DNA from: Diphasiastrum complanatum
Taxonomy: Eukaryota > Streptophyta > Lycopodiopsida > Lycopodiales > Lycopodiaceae
Direction of reading: 5' to 3'
Length of the DNA stretch: 64,000 nt
NCBI GenBank assembly: GCA_029204225.1
Contig: CM055110.1
Location: forward strand, 632,077 to 696,076
Both the position numbers and the translations under genes were made by a program. Below the pieces are notes generated by a model. The model saw only the letters and a program-made list of their open reading frames with translations, was not told the DNA's origin and made no database searches. Positions 41,776 to 53,479 of the stretch are shown here, piece after piece (positions within the stretch are counted from its first letter, which is position 1; every line of letters begins with the position of its first letter).

Positions 41776-43000
41776 CAGTAGTTACATAGATCTAGCCTAT
41801 TAAGGCCTTGCAGATCACTTACAGATACGATCCTAGTCTACAAATGACCATTGCAGCAAGACTCTACGTAGGATCTAGATTTAAATAGGATCAAAAGGAT
41901 AGATACGGTCTATCAACCGATATCCTCTGATAGTGCAGACAAGACTTGAAAATCTCTAACAAATAAAAAATCACTTAAACTGATGGATCAGCTACCAAAC
42001 ACTCATAAGAACTCTCGCAGAACTCACCATAGCCAGATTTGACCTAGATGGACCTATAGAAAGCTCTACGAGAGTTACTTGTAAAAGAACAATACAAAAG
42101 TGGCCTCTACAAGAGTTTAGACAAGTAGAAATTCATAACCTTCGCATGCCATCAAGATCATCATACCAATCTTCGCATGCAACAAAAATGGAATCAAAGC
42201 AGTCAAATTGGCCTACCTATAAGGTTGGATCTTGAAAATCTAATAATAGGAGCAAGTTGGGTGAGAGTTCCCTTCCTACGAGACTCACTTGACCCTCAGA
42301 GCCTTCGCATGGTAGGTAAATCAGCTCTGAACCCTCGCCAACTTCTCTGGGGTCTTAGAAAATCATGAAAAAGGTCAATGCAAAATTTGGTATGGAACTG
42401 AACAGTGGAAAGTATACTTCTACTAATATGCACTCAAATTTCCCTCTATATAAGTAGGAAATTCGAGTCATTCGTCACTTTATCTAGCAAAGCTCATGCC
42501 AAATTTCTATCAAAATTTCCAACTGTCTCTTAATGCTCCCAAAATTTGCACATAGCCTTCTCAGCCTCTCATAACACCAAATCCAATACCATTACTCTCT
42601 GTTCACTCCCATTTGTGAAGTTTTTAACACGTGTGAACTTCACCACACACCTTACAAGATCTTTATGAGGTGTCGTGATTGCACAAGAATGATCAAACAA
42701 CAGATTACTTGAAAAATCCAAGGCAAGAGCACAATGGCACACCACAGACTCAAAAAACTAAGTCCTCAGTATGAGAGATAGTGATTAGAGATAATTCTAA
42801 GTGCTCACTATGGAAAAAATAGGCTGCTCTCAGGTAGAGAGAGAAAATGGAGACCAAAAACTCGGATAGAGAGAGAGAGAGAATGAGCCAAAAACACCAA
42901 AATCTTAATATTCACAATATGGCAAAACAAGCCAGAATTGTAACACTGCATGCATGGATATTGCATGGATTGCATGTCAGCTCTCAAAACTAGGGCACTT
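41776..43000. other. Region downstream of gypsy F, nothing recognised
   Basis: No protein domain. It may include the gypsy F 3' untranslated region or LTR, but no second LTR copy is present for comparison. A GA-rich patch lies near 42866-42885. Confidence 0.4.
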
Positions 43001-44421
43001 TGCTCTAGGGTCTGGTAGAAACCAAATCCACCTTGGATGGCCGTGTGGTTGAATTGGCAACGAGCAACACGAAGCTACGAGTGGAGCTCACATAGCTCCA
43101 ACATGACCTGCAAGTGGCACAACAGGATGAGCAAGCACAAAATGACTAGTTCATGAAGCTACGGAAGAATGAGATTGGCCTCAAAGACTATATCAAGACC
43201 CTATATAAATCTGTGATGGATGCAGCAACCAAAGTCTAGGAAACCAACAGTCCACACAACAGCAACTAGCCTCGATCCAGGCCCAACTATTAGTGGCTGA
43301 CATAGAGAACTAGTGCCTCAGAGTAGAGGTACAAGGCCTCCAATAGGAGAAAATGGAGTGGCTCACCGACCGACCGACCTTATGACATAGCAGGTGCAAC
43401 TTTTCAGACAAACACTAGCAGGCTACCAAAGGGCATTTGATACATATCGCCTTCAGGCCCACAATGAACTATCACAGGCCAAGGACACTCTCAAATATTT
43501 GTAGCAGCGCACTGTTCAGTAGCCACCATCGACCCCCATGGTAATTCCACTGCCACTCCTACTGGAAGCTACACAGATAAACATAGGCCCTAGGCCTTGA
43601 CCAAGGATCAGATGCAGCGGGGCTGACATTCGATCAAGGAAAAGGAGCAGACCTAGGGCAAGGGCCAAAATAGAGCCTAGCAATATTGATGGAGAGTAGC
43701 AGGCCTCAACCTCCCAGGGCTCTCACTCGATATCAGCTAGCTGAGTGTTCTACAAATCCAAAAGCGTGGAGGAAAAAATTGATAAATTCCTCATGAAGTA
43801 TCTCCACGAGTCCTCGCATGGCAGGTGGCAGATCACATTTACTGCCAAAGAAATAAAAGGAAACAAGATTGCATGTCTCCCGGCTCTAGCACCGGAACCT
43901 GCATGGCGACAACATATCTTTGAGACAACTCCATCGGCCATCAGGGCTTGTCTAGTCTGAGATAATTGTGGATCAACCCCCACTACGTCCCCATTTCATG
44001 TAGACAAAAATGGGTGCAGTGCAGGACGATTTTGGACCAGTGACTATTTGGACACTCAACTAGCCAAATATTCATTTAGAGCATGGATAGGTCATGGACG
44101 TAGATGCCACAAGGGCTCTAGTCCAGTTTCATAAGCAATACTTCAAGTTTCTGGATCCCACAGTTTGCACGACTGCTGAATATGTCGCCCACGATCTGAA
44201 GTGTTTGCTACAGGTCCTCACCAAATGGGATGATTTTTTGGCACCCCTATTCTTTGATCCCAATAAAGCTCTGGAGTTTGACAAGCTCGAGGACCAATTA
44301 CCAGTGGCCATATTATATTATAGAGTAGCCATGCCAGGCCCTCCCTGGCCAAATAAATTTCAAATGTGGATTGTCCAATTTTGGTTGGAGGGTGTCCACA
44401 AAGTATTTTTTTATGTTAATT
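43001..44421 (+). pseudogene. Unidentified retroelement-like coding relic
   Basis: Broken plus-strand frames run through this region. A hydrophilic, probably coiled-coil part (QQVQLFRQTLAGYQRAFDTY) lies near 43390-43460. Further on are VFYKSKSVEEKIDKFLMKYL (43745 on) and a 109-codon open frame (44094-44423) with HKQYFKFLDPTVCTTAEYVA and PLFFDPNKALEFDKLEDQLP. I do not recognise the family. A gag-like region of a large gypsy element is possible because gypsy F lies beside it. A decayed host gene cannot be excluded. Confidence 0.3.
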
Positions 44422-44423
44422 GA

Positions 44424-44920
44424 GAGGAGAAAACTCTACCACTTTGTGTATTTAAGCATCCTCATGTACTATTGCTCTCTAATCTAATGCTTTTGTTGAA
44501 GGTTGCTATATTTCCATGCTTTGTTATTTCTTATGGTTTAAGGTTCTTAATGCTTTCACATGTTGAGTTAAGGCTCCAATGGTTTTCATGGACACTTATT
44601 AGTTATTCTCAATGGAGATAACATAGGGCTATATGAATATTAGAGCTTGTTGTATATAATATTTAATCTTTTTGAAAAAAAACATAGATATCAAAAATTT
44701 AACTTGGAATGATAGGCTTTATAAAAATTGTTCACTTATGAATAGTCCACAATTTTGAAAAGAATGTGGTGAAATTTATTGACAAGTCCTTCATATTTGG
44801 TTGTGTTGGATATGAGGTGTTACTACCTCCACAAGATGCATGTTCGAATTTCATTCCCTATGTAATTTGCATTTGGAATCTTATGCTCCAATGAAGAATG
44901 TACATATTAATTCTAGCTAG
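44424..44920. other. AT-rich stretch, nothing recognised
   Basis: No gene. Contains the unoccupied-side flank GCTAG of the E2 insertion (44916-44920). Confidence 0.5.
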
Positions 44921-45574
44921 TGTGAAAAACTCAGATCCAAAAGATGCTAAAGTTTCATAAAGATCTTGGCCATGGAAGTTATGCACATCTAGATTGAAAA
45001 AATGATAGAAATTGTGATGTTAAGCATACTAAACATCAACTAAACATCAAAATCTGATCATAAGCTTCCACAAACAGAAACTTGCTGTCCCTGTCCGTAC
45101 TTCAGAGCCTACAACCTGCATTTCACACGTGTGAAGCCATAGCAACAAAGAAATCACAATTCTAGTGGCTAGAATGCAAGATATGAACACAAAAAGTGAG
45201 AGAGAAGAAGATGGACCTTCAAAGAGCATAACATTCATTCAATAGAATGAAAATGAGATGTGTACATACTCGTGGAGATGGCTATTTATAGCAGCCATAG
45301 TGCCTCTTGGCCACTTGTCTTATGATAGGCTAAAATTGGGGTCCAATAGGATTCACCCATATACCTAGAAATTTGGTCAAATAGGAATGCACCAAATTAT
45401 GAGCCAATAGAAGAGCTCCACACTCGACCTCCTCTAATTAATGTGACCTCAAAAGTAGTGTACACATACTTTGGGCCTCTACATACATGTATGAACCTAT
45501 CTCTAACTTTTATTTGGCCATAGGCCTACAAAATCTCAAGTTAGGAAAATACTACTAGTTGACAATTTTTCACA
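44921..45574 (-). repeat. 3' LTR of copia E2
   Basis: 654 bp, ends and TATA box as in E1. It is followed on the minus-strand upstream side by the polypurine tract GAAGAGGGAG. Confidence 0.95.
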
Positions 45575-48500
45575 CTCCCTCTTCAACTAGTTTTAGCATA
45601 GATTTAGAAAGTACACCAAGACTTGTTCTATGCTTGAAAAATAAGTCCTTTCCCAATGCTTTGGTAAAGATATCAGCCACACATTCCTTTGATGGGACAT
45701 GTTCAAGCTTGATCTCTTTTGCCAACACTTGTTCTCTCACAAAATGGTAAGCCACCTCGATATGTTTGCTCCTTGCATGGAAAACCGGATTGCTTGCTAG
45801 ACTTTGGGCTGAAAGGTTGTCACAAAAGATGATTGGACTCTCTGAAAAATCCAGCAAATGAAGCTCCATAATCATCCTCTTGATCCACACCATCTCCTTT
45901 GTGCATGATGTCAAAGCTTTGTACTCGGCCTCACTAGAAGAAAGTGATATAGTTGCTTGTTTCTTCGACATCCATGAGATAGCTCCATCACCTATGAAAA
46001 TAGCATGTGCATTTATGGATTTTCTGTCCATAAGGTCTCCTGCAAAATCTGAATCTGAAAAACCAAATAAGTTAGGTGATGAGCCTCTATAAACAATGCC
46101 AAAATCTTTTGTTCCCGAGATGTATCTCAAGATCCTCTTTCCTAGTTTCCAATGTTCTATGCTAGGATCTTGCATGAATTGGCTTAATCTACCAACACAA
46201 TAAGATAAATCAGGTCTTGTGATGGTTAGATATATAAGAGAACCTATTAGCTTCCTATAGAGAGTAATGTCCTCGAAGGATCTTTCATTACCTCTTATAG
46301 TTAGCTTTACATGTGATTCCATAGGTGTATCAATAGGATTTGCATCTACCATATGAAATCTATTGAGAATAGAAATAGCATACTTCTCTTGTGAAATAAA
46401 AGTGATTTGAGAAGTTCTAATTACTTCTATTCCTAAGATATAGCTCAAAAGACCAAGATCATGCACTTCAAATTCCTTTTTTAGTGCTTTCTTGATATCT
46501 TCTATATCTTCCTTGTTCCCTCCACTTAAAATAATGTCATCCACATAAATTAGAAGGATTGTAACATCATTAGCACTAATTCTAAAGTAAAGTGAATGAT
46601 CATACTCACTCATAGTGAAGTTTTGAGAAAGTAGAAAAGAGTTAAGCCTAGCATACCAACTCCTTGGTGCTTGCTTAAGACCATACAAACTTTTTTGTAG
46701 AAAACACACATGATTAGGCTTGCTATGAGAAACATAGCTCTCGGGTTGCTCCATGTAGACTTCCTCTTCAAGATCACCATTCAAGAAAGCATTAGAAATG
46801 TCTAATTGCCAAAGATCCCATCCATAAAGAGTTGCAAGGGAAATGATTACTCTTATGCTCACCATCTTTGCCACGGGTGCAAAGGTTTCCTCATAGTCAA
46901 TGCCATGCTCTTGAGCATAACCTTTAGCCACCAACCTTGCCTTCAACTTGTTGATAGATCCATCTTGATTTGTCTTTACCTTGAAGATCCATTTGCATCC
47001 AATTGCACTTTTGCCCTTTGGAAGCTCCACCAATCTCCATGTGTTGTTCTTCATAAGTGCTTCAAACTCAAGATCCATTGCTTGGATCCATTCCTCTTCT
47101 TGCCTTGCTTCATCTACACATGAAGGTACATCAAAAGAAGTTAGGAAAGCATAGTTGGATCCATCCACCACTTGCTTACCTTTGCCATCATAAGTGAGCC
47201 TTGAGGGTTTCACTTTATGCCTTGGAGTTCTCCTTGGAATTTGACTTGAAGAGGCTTCTTCAACATCCACATCCAATGTGTCATCAACTCCATTGTCATC
47301 AAGCACATTAGTTGCAACAACACCATCATCACTTGAAACAACTTTTGGAATGTTACTTTCATCAAAAATGACATCCCTACTTGTGAACACTTTCTTGATT
47401 GAAGGAACATAAATCCTATATGCTTTGCTTACTTCACTATAACCAACAAAAATGCCCTTTCTTGAAGATGGATCCTCCTTAGTTCTATCATCAAGAGTAA
47501 TGTTGAAGTAGCAAATGCATCCAAAAGTTCTTAGAAACTTGACATTAGGCTTCGTACCAAACAAAGCTTCAAAAGGGGTTTTTCCTTCCAATACAACACT
47601 TGGCCATCTATTGCATAGGAAATTTGCACACAACAAAGCATCACTCCAAAAAGGTTTAGGAAGATTAGCATTCAATCTCATTGCCTTTGCACTCTCACAC
47701 AAGGTTCTATTCTTCCTCTCGGCCACTCCATTTTGTTGTGGTGTTCTTGGACATGTGTACTCCCTCTTGATCCCATGCTCATCGCAAAAGGCTTTGAATT
47801 TGTTAGAAATGTATTCACCACCATTGTCGCTCCTCAAGCATTTGATTTTGGTTGTAAATTGAGTCTCAATAGCAACTTTGAACTTGACAAACACATCAAA
47901 CACCTCATCCTTGCTCTTTAGTAGATAAACCCAACAAAATCTACTAAAATCATCAATGAAAGTTACATACATCTTAGCACCTCCATTGCTAATTGTAGTA
48001 ACACCATGAATATCCGAATGCAAGAGAGAAAAAGGCATCTTAGATCTAGATATAGATCTAGTATATGGCAATCTATGTGATTTAGACAAAGCACATTCTT
48101 CACAAACATGATTCAAGCAAGTAAGAGACTTGGGAAGTCCCCTTACTACCTCCTTTTTGGCTATTACCTCCAAGGCCTTGTAGTTGAGATGTCCCATCCT
48201 TTTATGCCATACCTCTTGAATTGACATTTGTTCATTTGCCATGCATCCAACTTGGTTAGCAACAACACATGCATCAAGCTTGAACAATTTCCCTTGCCTT
48301 TTCCCTTTTGCAATGATACTACACCCCTTTTTGATCAAGCAAGCATCACCATCAAACTCAACTTTGAATCCTTTGTCAAGCATTTGGCTTACACTAAGTA
48401 AGTTCTTGGTAATGGATGGAATGAGCAAAACATCTTTCAATTCTATATTCCTATTTGTAGAAAGTGAAATAGGAATTGTGCCAATCCCCTTGATTGCACA

Positions 48501-49520
48501 CTCACCATCATTTGCGGTATAGATTACCTTCCTATCACCATCAAATGCCATTAAAGATGAAAAATACTCTTTATGATATGTCATATGAGAAGTGGCTCCA
48601 CTATCAATCCACCAAGGATCAATGTCTCCATGATTAGCCAACAAGCAAGATGACATAACAAAAGCATCATTTGAAAGAAGCTCATCCCCACCCTCATCAA
48701 TAGTTAGATTGGTTTGCTTTTCCCCTTGATCCCTCTTTTTCTTAAAACAATCACTAGCAAAATGCCCTTTGACTCCACAATAGAAACATTTTAGCTTAGA
48801 TCTATCCTTCTTTTTGCCAAAAGTAGAGTGCTCACCTTGGTCTTGCCCTTTAGACCAATTGCTTTTACCTTTGCCCTTGAACTTGCCTTTAGAGAACATT
48901 GCCTCCTCTTCTCCTCCTTGAGATGTAGAAGATGCTCCCACTCTTGCTTGCAACCTGAATTCTTCAGCCAACAAGACCTCTTGCAAGTCTCCAACACTTG
49001 GTAAACATTTTTGGATAGCATAACTTTGAACAAGATTAGCATGATCATCCAACAAGCCATTGAGAATCACTTGAACAAGCTCCTCATTATTTATGCCATC
49101 ATTAATGCATGCTAACTCATCATTCAATGCTTTAACTCTCAAAACAAAAGCATGTCCATTCTCACTCTTCTTTTGCATACAAGAAAAGATTTGCCTTCTT
49201 AAAGTCAACACTCTAGAAGTAGACTTGGATTCATAAACCTTCTTCAAGGCTTCCCAAGCTTCACTAGATGATGTGCACTTACCAACCTCTTTGATAAGCT
49301 CATTTGTCACATTCATCTTGATCATGTGAAGGGCTTTCTTTGCCCTCTTGTCATACCTCAATTGTTCTTGAGGTGCCAAAGGTCTCTCCTCCACACCTAC
49401 AACAATATCCATCAACTCATTCATCTCAAGCAAAGACTCCATCCTTACTTTCCAAGTAGAATAGTTGAGGGAGGTAAGCCTATCATTGCTTTCCAACATG
49501 TAGCCTCCATTTGTAGCCAT
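45570..49520 (-). CDS. Copia E2 gag-pol polyprotein, intact (1316 aa)
   Basis: Same length, domain order and active-site residues as the E1 protein: zinc knuckle 245-258, protease Asp 306, integrase core, YVDD near 993, RNase H. In my comparison the only amino-acid change is Ser for Gly in the segment RDVIFDE(S/G)N between integrase and RT. A few silent changes also occur, for example near 46026 and 48618. Both copies therefore remain potentially active. Confidence 0.97.
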   Translation of the reverse strand: MATNGGYMLESNDRLTSLNYSTWKVRMESLLEMNELMDIVVGVEERPLAPQEQLRYDKRAKKALHMIKMNVTNELIKEVGKCTSSSEAWEALKKVYESKSTSRVLTLRRQIFSCMQKKSENGHAFVLRVKALNDELACINDGINNEELVQVILNGLLDDHANLVQSYAIQKCLPSVGDLQEVLLAEEFRLQARVGASSTSQGGEEEAMFSKGKFKGKGKSNWSKGQDQGEHSTFGKKKDRSKLKCFYCGVKGHFASDCFKKKRDQGEKQTNLTIDEGGDELLSNDAFVMSSCLLANHGDIDPWWIDSGATSHMTYHKEYFSSLMAFDGDRKVIYTANDGECAIKGIGTIPISLSTNRNIELKDVLLIPSITKNLLSVSQMLDKGFKVEFDGDACLIKKGCSIIAKGKRQGKLFKLDACVVANQVGCMANEQMSIQEVWHKRMGHLNYKALEVIAKKEVVRGLPKSLTCLNHVCEECALSKSHRLPYTRSISRSKMPFSLLHSDIHGVTTISNGGAKMYVTFIDDFSRFCWVYLLKSKDEVFDVFVKFKVAIETQFTTKIKCLRSDNGGEYISNKFKAFCDEHGIKREYTCPRTPQQNGVAERKNRTLCESAKAMRLNANLPKPFWSDALLCANFLCNRWPSVVLEGKTPFEALFGTKPNVKFLRTFGCICYFNITLDDRTKEDPSSRKGIFVGYSEVSKAYRIYVPSIKKVFTSRDVIFDESNIPKVVSSDDGVVATNVLDDNGVDDTLDVDVEEASSSQIPRRTPRHKVKPSRLTYDGKGKQVVDGSNYAFLTSFDVPSCVDEARQEEEWIQAMDLEFEALMKNNTWRLVELPKGKSAIGCKWIFKVKTNQDGSINKLKARLVAKGYAQEHGIDYEETFAPVAKMVSIRVIISLATLYGWDLWQLDISNAFLNGDLEEEVYMEQPESYVSHSKPNHVCFLQKSLYGLKQAPRSWYARLNSFLLSQNFTMSEYDHSLYFRISANDVTILLIYVDDIILSGGNKEDIEDIKKALKKEFEVHDLGLLSYILGIEVIRTSQITFISQEKYAISILNRFHMVDANPIDTPMESHVKLTIRGNERSFEDITLYRKLIGSLIYLTITRPDLSYCVGRLSQFMQDPSIEHWKLGKRILRYISGTKDFGIVYRGSSPNLFGFSDSDFAGDLMDRKSINAHAIFIGDGAISWMSKKQATISLSSSEAEYKALTSCTKEMVWIKRMIMELHLLDFSESPIIFCDNLSAQSLASNPVFHARSKHIEVAYHFVREQVLAKEIKLEHVPSKECVADIFTKALGKDLFFKHRTSLGVLSKSMLKLVEEGV

Positions 49521-50117
49521 GTTGCAATGATTGATCTTTGATCTTTGACCTGTTCCAATGCACTAAGCACTCTCTTGAATCAACAAATGAAACACAAGAA
49601 GAAATCACAAAGATTTGGAACCTAAAACCTTACTTTTTCTCTCTTTTCCTCACTTTTTCCTTAATTTTAGCCACTAGTTTTATGATTTCTTGATCAAACC
49701 AAGACCAAACCTCAATATACTTGCTTTTCCCTCACTCCTAAGATTGAAATACACTCTTGAATCATTCAGCAAACTGAAAATCAGAGGGTTACATCAATTT
49801 TGAAGTTTTTGACATGAAGAAGCAAGAAATTGAATCAAAAAACTATATGCTAGAATGGAAAACTAATAGGATCTTGTTGGATCTTGCATCTCCCTCTTTC
49901 CAAAACAATTTTTGTCTCCTTATTCTGATAAGTACAGAGGGAATTCGCCCTACTTCAATTGAAATGCATACAAATGATGTTTTGATCACAAAGATCCAAT
50001 TTCTACACATAAATCAACAAGATTTTTAGCTAGAAACTTGATTGGAATGCTACAAAAGCAAACTCGCCCACAAATCTCTTCTAAATCTGGCAAAACCTGC
50101 ACATTTGGCCGCCTAAT

Positions 50118-50129
50118 GCTCTGATACCA
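50118..50129 (-). promoter_or_regulatory. Primer-binding site, copia E2
   Basis: TGGTATCAGAGC on the minus strand, next to the 5' LTR, identical to E1. Confidence 0.9.
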
Positions 50130-50782
50130 TGTGAAAAACTCAGATCCAAAAGATGCTAAAGTTTCATAAAGATCTTGGCCATGGAAGTTATGCACATCTA
50201 GATTGAAAAAATGATAGAAATTGTGATGTTAAGCATACTAAACATCAACTAAACATCAAAATCTGATCATAAGCTTCCACAAACAGAAACTTGCTGTCCC
50301 TGTCCGTACTTCAGAGCCTACAACCTGCATTTCACACGTGTGAAGCCATAGCAACAAAGAAATCACAATTCTAGTGGCTAGAATGCAAGATATGAACAAA
50401 AAAGTGAGAGAGAAGAAGATGGACCTTCAAAGAGCATAACATTCATTCAATAGAATGAAAATGAGATGTGTACATACTCGTGGAGATGGCTATTTATAGC
50501 AGCCATAGTGCCTCTTGGCCACTTGTCTTATGATAGGCTAAAATTGGGGTCCAATAGGATTCACCCATATACCTAGAAATTTGGTCAAATAGGAATGCAC
50601 CAAATTATGAGCCAATAGAAGAGCTCCACACTCGACCTCCTCTAATTAATGTGACCTCAAAAGTAGTGTACACATACTTTGGGCCTCTACATACATGTAT
50701 GAACCTATCTCTAACTTTTATTTGGCCATAGGCCTACAAAATCTCAAGTTAGGAAAATACTACTAGTTGACAATTTTTCACA
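50130..50782 (-). repeat. 5' LTR of copia E2
   Basis: 653 bp, differing from its partner LTR only by a one-base length change in an A-rich stretch. Confidence 0.95.
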
Positions 50783-50787
50783 GCTAG

Positions 50788-51881
50788 CATCATTGTACAT
50801 AATGATGCTAGTATGAATTAACCATTCATTGAAAAATGCAAAATGCATATAATATTGGTGACAAGTCTATTTTCCTTGGCACAAAGCGCATGGTAGTAAC
50901 ATTTGACAAATGTGTTGAGTCAAAATAAGAAACCTTCTATTTGATAAGCTATTGTTATTCTCTTAATCATAAAGTATGAACATATTCGAGGAGGTATTCG
51001 ACAAGGTGTAAGATGACTTGTATTCCATTGAGTCTTGAGAATCTTCGTAGAACATCACATAGAATCATTCACGAAGACTGATTACAATATTTTATATATT
51101 CAATTTGTGTACAAATAACATATGTGATGATTCCAAAGCTGACATCTTATAAGATTTTGTAATTCTTAAATTGTAGATATTGATATAGTATCTTTCATAG
51201 GACAATAATAAGATCTTTATAAACACTTGACGATTTTCCGCATAGAGAATGATAAAGTGACCATCATTAATATAATGGAAAAAATAATTTTTCATATAAA
51301 CCGACAACAGAAGGTGGCTGATCTCACATTCAATGAGCAATGTACTTGGTGGGTTTCAGGATAATGCTTACATCATTTACTGACACTTTTTGTCAGAGTG
51401 AGCACGTTAATTGGTTAGTTTTTTGTGACAAATAGTATAAAGATTTATAAAGTCACAAACATGTAAATATGATATTCAACTTGGTTATTCAGGATATAAT
51501 GTGGTGATGGGATGTTTGAAAATTAATCCCTCATGGAAGACTTTTGCAAGATGTGTTACTATTGCAATGCTAGAATAAAAAGAAATACACTAACTTATTC
51601 ATTGTTTGAAGATTACGAGTGTGCATATGTTATGATTTATTACATGCATACATTCTCATGTAAAGAAGCTTTTATACAAAGAAACATGTCTAGACTGCTG
51701 GCCCACTTCTAGAGGCAATGGGTTTGTTCCCGGCGCTTTTCACTTCTGACATTAACAAATTTCAAGCATCCTATTCTAAGTAGATTCCCTTTCAATTAGG
51801 TGTAAAATGTACAAAGTCAAAGTTTGGTAGAAAACAATTATGAATTGAACTTTGTTTTATAAGCCAAGTTTTTATATGGTG
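50788..51881. other. Intergenic region, nothing recognised
   Basis: AT-rich sequence without recognisable coding or repeat structure. Confidence 0.5.
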
Positions 51882-52153
51882 GATGGCCCCATTTGAGGGC
51901 CTTCCTTGCAGGGAGGGCCCTTGCCCAAGGGTGGGAGCCCAGGGGTAGGAACCTGACCTGCATGGAAGGCCCGAGGCCCATGGGTCTTCCATGATGTAAT
52001 GCAAGGTGAAAAGGTGAAGAGAGAATGCACATTTGGAGAGAGAATGGACATTCTAGAGAGAGAGAGTGCACATTCCAGAGAGAGAATGGTAATTCTGGAG
52101 GAGAGAGAAAGATGGATACATATTTTGCTTTTGGAGGTGCTTCCAAAATACAC
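51882..52153 (-). repeat. R1 interspersed repeat, copy B
   Basis: Reverse-oriented relative of 8589-8865. On the minus strand it begins TGTATTTTGGAAGCACCTCC, has the same GAATGTGCA.TCTC units and the GGGCAAGGGCCCTCCCTGC end. The inverted repeat that is perfect in copy A is degenerate here (GGGCCTTCCATGCAGG against CCCTGCAAGGAAGGCCC). Confidence 0.7.
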
Positions 52154-52760
52154 ATATGTAGTTATCTAGCTTCATATTAATAAAAAAAAGGTTTGTATCA
52201 TTGATGGCTCTCAAGAAAATGGAGTAAGCACAATAACATTTTTTGTCTTGCATTAGATACTAAAAGTATTCATGAGTCTTCTTTGTTACCAAGATGAGAT
52301 TGTTAGCTAGTTGTCTATCTAATTTTTAAAAGGCCTAATGAAGTTCTTGACCAATCTTTCTTGCCTAAATAACAATGAGGTAGTGGTTTATAACAATAAA
52401 ATTATAGCATTTTACTTATAGGGCATGATAATATAATGGGCTAAGTATAACATTGTACTTGTTGTGAACATATATATTTTTGGAATTAACTACATTCCTA
52501 GCATTCTAAAAAATAGAAGGGATTGCTTTTCCAAACTACGCCATTGATGTCTATTTTTCTTAAATTACAAACATTAACAATATCCTTTTGAATAAGTACT
52601 TGTAGATTTTTGTTACCATCAAGTGTTTATATTCTAAGATTTTGGAAGATGTAACATCAAGTTTCAAAATGATAGTAAGATAGATGCCCATGTCGTTTTA
52701 GGTTTAACATCCTTCTAAATAATTATTTGTAGATTTTTGTCACCATCAAATGTTTATATT
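52154..52760. other. AT-rich stretch, nothing recognised
   Basis: No gene. A phrase of about 45 bp (ATTTGTAGATTTTTGT.ACCATCAA ... TGTTTATATTCTAAGATTTTG) occurs twice, near 52600-52645 and 52725-52775. Confidence 0.5.
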
Positions 52761-53130
52761 CTAAGATTTTGCTCCTTTGACCTTACTTGAGTCTTCAATA
52801 AGCTGCAAAAATATATCCATAACATCTTTGCCAATTGACTTTCCTTTGATGCTCTTGACTAGCTCCAAATTGCCACCTTTCCTTTTGTGTTGTTGAAGCC
52901 CTTTGAGACCAACCTCTTGATCTTCCTCTTGACCATCAAAGTCATTGAACAAAATTTGTTTCCAGATCCATTACTTGCTTTTCCAATATGAAAACCATGA
53001 GAACCAATATCCACTTGCATAGCATCATCTACACAAGATAATTCTCCAAAACATGTGAGTAAAGCAAAGTGAGTCGCTTCCACTTGCTTACCTTTCTCTT
53101 GATCATCGAATATATCAAAGATATGAATAT
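52761..53130 (-). pseudogene. Short copia-linker-like fragment
   Basis: Minus-strand peptide DDQEKGKQVEATHFALLTCF, then GELSCVDDAMQ (near 53110-53030), resembles the integrase-RT linker of copia E1 (GKGKQVVDGSNYAFLTSFD ... SCVDEA). The adjoining peptide is Lys-rich and unrecognised. It is probably an old copia scrap. Confidence 0.4.
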
Positions 53131-53479
53131 AGTTAAGAAAACGTTTAAGCACCTGACCGGATCAATCAAATACCACAACACAACGTCAAGTGCAACAAGA
53201 CAAGACAACAAAATTGCTCTCCACAAACTGTATATTCAACTGATCAGTAAGTACAAAGATAGAGTTGCTTAAAAACACTCAAAGGGCTCGTAAAAGAAAG
53301 ACGGCCCGATAATTCTAGAACTAAGCACACGTGGTGTCGTCGAAATAAAAAAGCACTGTATAAGTCGATCATTGCTATTTTAACTCTCTCTCTCTCAATG
53401 ATCAACATCTCTTTTTTTTTTTAGAGTTTATTCTATTCGTGGAACATACTTCCATGATAGTATTACAAGTAAAGGCTTT
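53131..53479. other. Region beyond the 3' end of copia H
   Basis: The expected place of the copia H 3' LTR. No partner LTR could be aligned. A short CT tract (53385-53398) and a T10 run (near 53412) are present. Confidence 0.35.

Larger units (their letters stand above)
44921..50782 (-). mobile_element. Copia element E2, full length
   Basis: 5862 bp on the minus strand, with LTRs at 44921-45574 (654 bp) and 50130-50782 (653 bp) and a perfect GCTAG target duplication (44916-44920 and 50783-50787). It lies 16,020 bp from E1 in the same orientation and is almost identical, but the different target duplications show a separate insertion. The LTRs differ by one small indel (AACACAAAAAG against AACAAAAAAG). 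It shares CAAAGAGCATAAC in both LTRs, where E1 has CAAAAAGCATAAC. Confidence 0.97.

Noticed and set aside
44830-44880. tRNA-like stretch (GTTCGAATTTCA)
   Set aside because: Only a loose B-box resemblance; no A-box or cloverleaf pairing could be made.
28902-50782. E1 and E2 as one segmental tandem duplication
   Set aside because: The flanks differ and each copy has its own perfect target duplication, so they are separate insertions.
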